This document shows, in pieces, positions 21,201 to 23,362 of a stretch of DNA of 23,362 bases. Position numbers and translations under genes: made by a program. The DNA is from Elysia marginata (taxonomy: Eukaryota > Mollusca > Gastropoda > Plakobranchidae), in contig BMAT01004906.1 in assembly GCA_019649035.1 (NCBI GenBank), positions 239,746 through 263,107 of the forward strand, given 5' to 3'. Under the pieces are notes generated by a model. It was not told the origin of the DNA and ran no database searches. It was given only the letters and a program-made list of their open reading frames with translations. Numbering within the stretch: position 1 is the stretch's first letter; each line of letters starts with the position of its first letter.

Positions 21201-22861
21201 CGTCAACCAGGCCAGTAGCTCCTCCAGGAGAGCGGCGTTGCCCTGGATGTTACGCAAGGCTTCCTGCAACCGCTGGCCTCGGTTCTGGGCTCGCTGCAGC
21301 AGCTGGTCCCAGCGGGTCTGGGTGATGGTGAGGTAATACTTGACGAACCGGATCGCATTCGGGTGGCAGCTCAGAAGAATCTCCTCGGCCAGGCTTTTGA
21401 TCTTGTCGACGGTCTCCTGGTGGTTACGCAGGTCTTCTTGGAATTTCTGGTGAGCAGCGTTTTAAATTAAAAGGTTTATGGCATATATTATTTTGTTAAA
21501 TGTGTTTCAAAAGTCAAGATAATTTGGAATTTATTGAATATGTCTCTGGACCAATCTACAGTTGAGTCCGCTAAATATATACTTTGGGTTAACATAAACT
21601 AGATTTTAAGCCCCTATTATATTTTCTTCAAAATAATGTTACTGCTTCATTTAAATTTTGGATAAAATAAACTTTTTAATAGGGCCCAGGGGGGTTTATC
21701 TTAACAAGATTCCTTGTGTAAATATTTGGAGGTTGGAAAACGTAATTTGAGAAAATGCCTTCACAATTAGATTCACATGTCTCTTGCTCTGAATTTCAAC
21801 ATTAGTTACGTTTGTCCTATCCAAAATTTAATTCATTTTAAGACACTTTAGTGTTGTTTCAATTAAGATATCTATATTTGTAATGAAACTTGTAGCATTT
21901 TTTATACACCATGGGGATTTTGAGATTTATGCCATTTTCCAAAGAGTGATCAAAAGTAACCATACCTCATGCCTCTCTATGAGCTGCAATATGACCATCT
22001 CATCTTCAGGCAGGGCTCGGAACTTGAGCTGGGCCTCAGCCTGGGGCAGGAACTCGCGCATCACCGTGACAACTTCCTGGAACTCTTCGGCCTGCAAGTG
22101 AAAAAAATTGCCGTTTTTTTTTTTTAAAGGTCACTGCTTAGTGGTATAGAGTGCATAGCCAGTCAAAACTGCATCAGACTTGTTGGCACAACGCCTTTGT
22201 CAAAAAGTGTATAAAAAGGAAAACATAATTACACCAACTCTCGGCAAGCCAACCCATAAAAGATTGGAAGTTTATTTCCGAGACTCAACACTCATGTATC
22301 AGTTTGTTTTTGGAGTAATTTTTATTCTTAGTATTTTAGTTCTGAACCTATAGAAAAAACACCCACAATTTACACCCGGCTAATAATAATAATAATAATA
22401 ATTTGAAGAGTTTACTTGACAAAACACCATGTAACTTGTGTAAGCCATTTTCAAATGGCTGAGAAAGGGACAAAAACTCTGAATTTTCCTTCTTTTTCGT
22501 TGCCTTTTTGTCTCAGCGTATAGGATGATAAACCTGCAGTACATGTATACCCATCTAAGAGAAAATAACATCTCTAACTAAAGGAGAATAATGATAAAAA
22601 GTTCTTTGTACAAAAAATCTAAAAACTTTACAAAATAGATATAATGCATTTATTTGTCCACACTCAAAACATGATTTTCCAAAAATAAAACCAACCCACC
22701 AGCTTCAGGCCTTCTTTGAGCCGGCTCCCCCGAAGATCACAGAGGTTGTTGACCCTCTCCCAGAGGTTAGACAACTCCTCAGCCTGCATCTGGGGGAGGT
22801 TACCAGGGGCCCGCATTGTCAGCACAGTCGCTTCCCTTGCCGCCAACTCTTGCTGGACATT
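9113..22861 (-). CDS. MACF1/DST: spectraplakin C-terminal region, 13 joined exons (partial at 5' end)
   Basis: Spectraplakins are giant cytolinkers joining actin to microtubules. Only the C-terminal part is here. Exons (minus strand, 5' to 3'): 22861-22700, 22091-21966, 21446-21114, 20433-20330, 19797-19665, 19095-18933, 18088-17979, 17499-17362, 16453-16336, 15514-14954, 12146-12012, 10178-10004, 9290-9113. Every junction is GT-AG and in phase, giving 811 residues plus TAG. The order is spectrin repeats (1-~290), EF-hand pair (loops 321-332 and 357-368), GAR domain (~400-462, core [10 protein letters not shown]), and a Ser/Thr/Pro/Arg-rich tail. This order is diagnostic of MACF1, dystonin, Short stop and VAB-10. 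GAR and tail bind and stabilise microtubules. The actin-binding, plakin and earlier spectrin-repeat exons must lie right of the window. Whether it is closer to MACF1 or DST cannot be decided, since invertebrates usually have one gene. Confidence 0.95.
9291..10003 (-). other. intron of the spectraplakin gene
   Basis: AT-rich, bounded by AAG|GTAAGC and CCCCAG. I see no conserved element or repeat in it. A + strand open frame at 9626-9874 has no family resemblance and looks like chance. Confidence 0.6.
10004..10178 (-). CDS. MACF1/DST: spectraplakin exon: basic Ser/Thr-rich tail
   Basis: 175 nt, enters in phase 1, leaves with two bases (AG) of an Arg codon. Donor AAG|GTAAGC is strong. The acceptor GACCAG|GC is favoured; a second in-phase AG 12 nt downstream (exon start 10166) would drop four residues. 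Residues 695-753 include [20 protein letters not shown] then [20 protein letters not shown]. High Ser/Thr/Arg content fits the microtubule-binding tail of spectraplakins. Confidence 0.88.
10179..12011 (-). other. intron of the spectraplakin gene (1.8 kb)
   Basis: AT-rich intron. I found no further exon, RNA gene or clear repeat in it. Its 5' splice site (GTACGC) is weak. Confidence 0.55.
12012..12146 (-). CDS. MACF1/DST: spectraplakin exon: small tail exon, likely alternatively spliced
   Basis: 135 nt, phase 1 at both ends, so it can be skipped without frame change. Residues ~650-695 include [20 protein letters not shown] and [13 protein letters not shown], a Ser/Asn-rich basic stretch. The acceptor is a tandem CTAG|CAG, and using the second AG (exon start 12143) removes one Ala. 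The donor TTTG|GTACGC is weak. A long polypyrimidine tract lies upstream (12237-12380 on +). The exon is supported by phase agreement with both neighbours and by its GC-rich composition, not by family conservation. Confidence 0.8.
12237..12380 (-). promoter_or_regulatory. long polypyrimidine tract upstream of the cassette-like exon
   Basis: The + strand is almost pure purine for about 145 nt, so the pre-mRNA is C/U-rich with many UCUCU, UUUCU and CUCUUU words. It starts about 90 nt upstream of the 12146 splice acceptor. Such words are known binding sites of PTB-type splicing repressors and U2AF; the regulatory role here is inference. It could also simply be a degenerate GA microsatellite. Confidence 0.45.
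13122..13142. repeat. short CTG-type trinucleotide run
   Basis: ACTGCTGCTACTGCTGCTGC, one interruption, inside the longest intron. Too short to be more than a simple repeat. Confidence 0.7.
14954..15514 (-). CDS. MACF1/DST: spectraplakin exon: post-GAR Ser/Pro-rich tail
   Basis: 561 nt, phase 1 at both ends, acceptor TTTTCTACAG. Residues 463-650 begin [18 protein letters not shown]; the KGRTNxELRE block directly follows the GAR domain in vertebrate MACF1/DST. The rest is low-complexity Ser, Pro, Gly and Arg with many SP/TP sites (for example [14 protein letters not shown]) and a basic patch KMRKVKGR. The donor is inferred: GAG|GTAGTA fits the phase and precedes the drop in GC content; an alternative TCTG|GTACCA 30 nt upstream also keeps phase. 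The frame stays open past the donor to 14766, which I take as chance. Confidence 0.88.
15515..16335 (-). other. intron between GAR and tail exons
   Basis: AT-rich, GT-AG, 821 nt. A + strand open frame (15499-15738) overlaps the splice acceptor but resembles nothing. No repeat or extra exon recognised. Confidence 0.55.
16336..16453 (-). CDS. MACF1/DST: spectraplakin exon: GAR (GAS2) domain, second half
   Basis: 118 nt, phase 0 start, ends with one base of an Ala codon. Acceptor GGCGTTTAG, donor AAAG|GTGAGG. Residues 424-463: [19 protein letters not shown] followed by [20 protein letters not shown]. The GGGW core and the NDPC end are hallmarks of the GAR domain, which binds along microtubules. 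Confidence 0.97.
16616..16626. repeat. target-site duplication of the SINE, left copy
   Basis: TATTCCTCAGC, identical to 16881-16891 on the other side of the SINE. A perfect 11-nt duplication fits LINE-type target-primed insertion. Confidence 0.85.
16627..16880 (-). mobile_element. tRNA-derived SINE with target-site duplication
   Basis: Read on the minus strand, the element opens with a tRNA-like head: a box A region TAGCTCAGTCGGTAG (within 16854-16870) and about 30 nt later a box B GGTTTGAGCC (16815-16824), one base off the GGTTCGANNCC consensus. A GC-rich unrelated body and an AT-rich 3' tail follow. It is flanked by an 11-nt direct repeat TATTCCTCAGC at 16616-16626 and 16881-16891. The body word CAGTATAATGTGACCGGCTG is reminiscent of SINE bodies common in marine invertebrates, from memory only. 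It sits in the intron that splits the GAR domain, in the same orientation as the gene. Confidence 0.88.
16881..16891. repeat. target-site duplication of the SINE, right copy
   Basis: TATTCCTCAGC, identical to 16616-16626. It borders the tRNA-like 5' end of the SINE. Confidence 0.85.
17362..17499 (-). CDS. MACF1/DST: spectraplakin exon: GAR (GAS2) domain, first half
   Basis: 46 codons, phase 0-0, acceptor TATTTTTAG, donor AGG|GTAACT. Residues 378-423: a basic, Asn-rich linker ([13 protein letters not shown]), then an acidic helix [14 protein letters not shown] and CAC followed by ...EGKYR. The CxC pair is in the position of the zinc-linked cysteines reported for GAR domains, and GKYR joins FG in the next exon as in Short stop. 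Confidence 0.94.
17500..17978 (-). other. intron between EF-hand and GAR exons
   Basis: 479 nt, AT-rich, GTAGAC donor and TTTTTAG acceptor. Nothing else recognised. Confidence 0.6.
17979..18088 (-). CDS. MACF1/DST: spectraplakin exon: second EF-hand (degenerate loop)
   Basis: 110 nt, first two bases complete Lys341, ends phase 0 with donor AGG|GTAGAC. Acceptor CTTCCACAG. Residues 342-377 begin [16 protein letters not shown], matching FPTSR...DIFD of vertebrate family members. The loop, residues 357-368 (coding 18006-18041), reads [12 protein letters not shown]: Arg at position 5 and Asn at position 12 replace acidic calcium ligands. Confidence 0.95.
18189..18275. repeat. fold-back repeat, copy 2
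   Basis: The left arm 18201-18223 is identical over 23 nt to the reverse complement of 5160-5182. The right arm (18241-18270) is more diverged but still pairs through CAATCAAAG/CTTTGATTG and GCCCA/TGGGC. The middle, read on the minus strand (ATGATAGTTTTTGCT), resembles the loop of copies 1 and 3, so the loop is inherited as well. It is in the intron about 100 nt upstream of the second EF-hand exon. Confidence 0.7.
18276..18932 (-). other. rest of the intron between the two EF-hand exons
   Basis: AT-rich; the whole intron runs 18089-18932. Apart from the fold-back repeat I see no feature. A minus-strand open frame at 18270-18473 looks like chance. Confidence 0.55.
18933..19095 (-). CDS. MACF1/DST: spectraplakin exon: first EF-hand
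   Basis: 163 nt, starts phase 0, ends with one base of a Lys codon. Acceptor TATTCCTCAG, donor A|GTAAGT (consensus). Residues 287-341 carry the conserved lead-in [14 protein letters not shown] and then [20 protein letters not shown]. The first calcium loop, residues 321-332, has D-x-D-x-D-G at positions 1, 3, 5 and 6 and Glu at 12, so it is canonical and should bind calcium. Confidence 0.97.
19096..19664 (-). other. intron before the first EF-hand exon
   Basis: 569 nt, consensus GTGAGT donor and TTCCTCAG acceptor, AT-rich. No repeat or exon recognised. Confidence 0.6.
19665..19797 (-). CDS. MACF1/DST: spectraplakin exon: last spectrin repeat, helix C
   Basis: 133 nt, first base completes the Ser codon, ends in phase 0 with donor GAG|GTGAGT. 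Acceptor TGTGTTTTCCAG. Residues 243-286 include [20 protein letters not shown] then [19 protein letters not shown] and KWxxVW are conserved just before the EF-hands in MACF1 and dystonin. Confidence 0.95.
19798..20329 (-). other. intron within the last spectrin repeat
   Basis: 532 nt, AT-rich, with several A or T homopolymer runs (for example near 20270-20300). Nothing else recognised. Confidence 0.6.
20330..20433 (-). CDS. MACF1/DST: spectraplakin exon: last spectrin repeat, helix B and linker
   Basis: 104 nt, starts phase 0, ends with two bases (AG) of a Ser codon completed by the next exon. Acceptor CATTCAG, donor CAG|GTACTG. Residues 208-242 start [20 protein letters not shown] and continue into a Gly/Lys-rich linker (AAQGKGYG). 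The match to the helix B start of the last vertebrate spectraplakin repeat supports the frame. Confidence 0.9.
20434..20940 (-). other. intron (distal part) between the last two spectrin exons
   Basis: AT-rich; the whole intron is 20434-21113. Apart from the degenerate fold-back repeat nothing is recognised. Confidence 0.55.
20941..21017. repeat. fold-back repeat, copy 3 (degenerate)
   Basis: CTGCCCGTGACAATTAAATT then GCAGTATCTTCC matches the left arm of copies 1 and 2, and the loop CATATCGTTTTTACAGCAGA matches copy 1 (CATAATGTTTTCACAGCAGA). The right arm has decayed after GCAGATATTG. Same orientation as copy 1. It lies in the 20434-21113 intron. Confidence 0.6.
21114..21446 (-). CDS. MACF1/DST: spectraplakin exon: spectrin repeat end and start of the last repeat
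   Basis: 111 codons, phase 0-0, acceptor CGCTGCTCACCAG, donor CTG|GTGAGC. Residues 97-207. [20 protein letters not shown] is helix [16 protein letters not shown] is helix C with its core Trp, and [15 protein letters not shown] is helix A of the last repeat with its invariant Trp. It ends LLKEHL, joining EFHEEV in the next exon as in MACF1/DST. It is the most GC-rich exon of the set. Confidence 0.95.
21557..21720. mobile_element. TA-flanked MITE, copy 2 (opposite orientation to 4150-4292)
   Basis: It begins TA|CAGTTGAGTC and ends near TTGTG|TA. The interior shares TTTGGATAAAATAAACTT (21657-21674) exactly with the reverse complement of 4202-4219, then a GGGCCCAGGGGGGTTT block matching GGGCCCAGAGGGGTTT in copy 1. 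The outer ends are diverged. It lies in the 21447-21965 intron. Confidence 0.6.
21721..21965 (-). other. remainder of the 21447-21965 intron
   Basis: AT-rich sequence up to the GTATGG donor. A + strand open frame running from here into the exon is an antisense shadow. Nothing else recognised. Confidence 0.55.
21966..22091 (-). CDS. MACF1/DST: spectraplakin exon: spectrin repeat helix A/B
   Basis: 42 codons, phase 0-0, acceptor CACTTGCAG, donor GAG|GTATGG. Residues 55-96 begin AEEFQEVV and end LIERHE. The LxERHE/xFQE boundary with the next exon is the typical helix B stretch of spectraplakin repeats. Markedly more GC-rich than the flanking introns. Confidence 0.9.
22092..22699 (-). other. intron between the two right-hand spectrin exons
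   Basis: 608 nt, AT-rich, contains the TAA microsatellite at 22381-22402 and poly-T near 22116. No exon recognised. Confidence 0.6.
22381..22402. repeat. (TAA)n microsatellite
   Basis: Seven uninterrupted TAA units plus a partial one, in a spectraplakin intron. Confidence 0.95.
22700..22861 (-). CDS. MACF1/DST: spectraplakin exon: end of a spectrin repeat
   Basis: 54 codons, phase 0 at both ends, acceptor GTTAACAG, donor CTG|GTGGG. Residues 1-54 are helical and heptad-like with the helix-C signature [11 protein letters not shown], where the Trp is the usual core residue of spectrin repeats. It reads on into the next repeat in the following exon. It is the first exon I can place in the window. 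Confidence 0.88.
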
Positions 22862-23362
22862 CTGTTAACGAACAAGTTCAGCAGGACAAGTGCAATTAGG
22901 AACCAATTTGAGGTGTATAAATAGTAAGCATTGGAGCAGAAAAAAGAGTTGAAAGAATATCAGTATGAAGACCCCCCGTGACTTCCTCCATGAATGTCAA
23001 TGAGGAATCCACTTGTTCCCTCCAACACATAGTTAGAACAGTTAAAGTTTTGCTAAGTCGAACTTTCTAGGACCATCACCACTCACCTGATGTTTATAAG
23101 CTGATGCTTAATGAGAAGCCAAACGTTTTCTTCAACACATGTAACAGTAAAAGCTTTGCTGACTCAAACTTTCCTCAAACCACTAGTCACCAATGATTTG
23201 TTACTGAGTAATTTCATTACTGGGCTAACAGAATAGCATATATCTCTATTGCTGTGTTAAAAAAAAAAAAATATTACTCAGCTTACTGCAGGAAAATCTT
23301 TAAAATCCAATGAGTTATTTTTTTTTTCTAAAATGTATAATGAAATAGCACATAACAGTAAT
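22862..23362 (-). other. intron at the right edge of the window
   Basis: AT-rich sequence upstream (on the minus strand) of the first placed exon. No spectrin-like frame is visible, so the preceding exon is probably beyond the window. The AACAG acceptor is preceded by a modest pyrimidine stretch. Confidence 0.55.

Overview
The window looks like nuclear DNA of an invertebrate animal. Genes have introns with GT-AG junctions, introns and spacers are AT-rich, protein exons are clearly more GC-rich, and there are a tRNA-derived SINE and several small inverted-repeat elements. Both recognisable genes are animal families. The SINE and the compact intron sizes (mostly 0.5-0.9 kb) would fit a mollusc or other lophotrochozoan, but that placement is a guess.

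Left end, + strand: an intron, then the terminal coding exon (1353-1689) of a trimeric dUTPase (DUT). This exon carries four of the five family motifs; the exon for motif 1 lies beyond the left edge. A 3' UTR follows and probably ends near the AATAAA at 3469.

Positions 3490-4465 are a spacer packed with small inverted-repeat (MITE-like) elements.

The rest, about 4465 to 22861, is the 3' part of one large minus-strand gene, a spectraplakin (MACF1/dystonin/Short stop/VAB-10 family). I could place 13 coding exons. Their splice phases agree at every junction and join into 812 codons (811 residues plus stop). Read right to left they encode the last spectrin repeats (residues 1-~290), an EF-hand pair (~310-377), a GAR/GAS2 microtubule-binding domain (~400-462) and a Ser/Thr/Pro/Arg-rich tail (463-811). 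The stop is at 9113-9115. The 3' UTR is probably about 4.6 kb, ending at a polyadenylation signal at 4489-4494 that has a strong GU-rich element behind it. DUT and the spectraplakin are therefore convergent neighbours whose 3' ends lie about 1 kb apart.

Other points of interest: the second EF-hand has lost key calcium ligands; the tail lacks the usual SxIP end-binding motif; one tail exon looks like a regulated cassette (135 nt, symmetric phase, tandem acceptor, very long polypyrimidine tract, weak donor); a 254-nt SINE has an 11-nt target duplication; a fold-back repeat family has three copies, two of them sharing an identical 23-nt arm; and at least three other inverted-repeat element families are present. 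I found no convincing wholly new gene system; the least described material is the set of small palindromic repeats.
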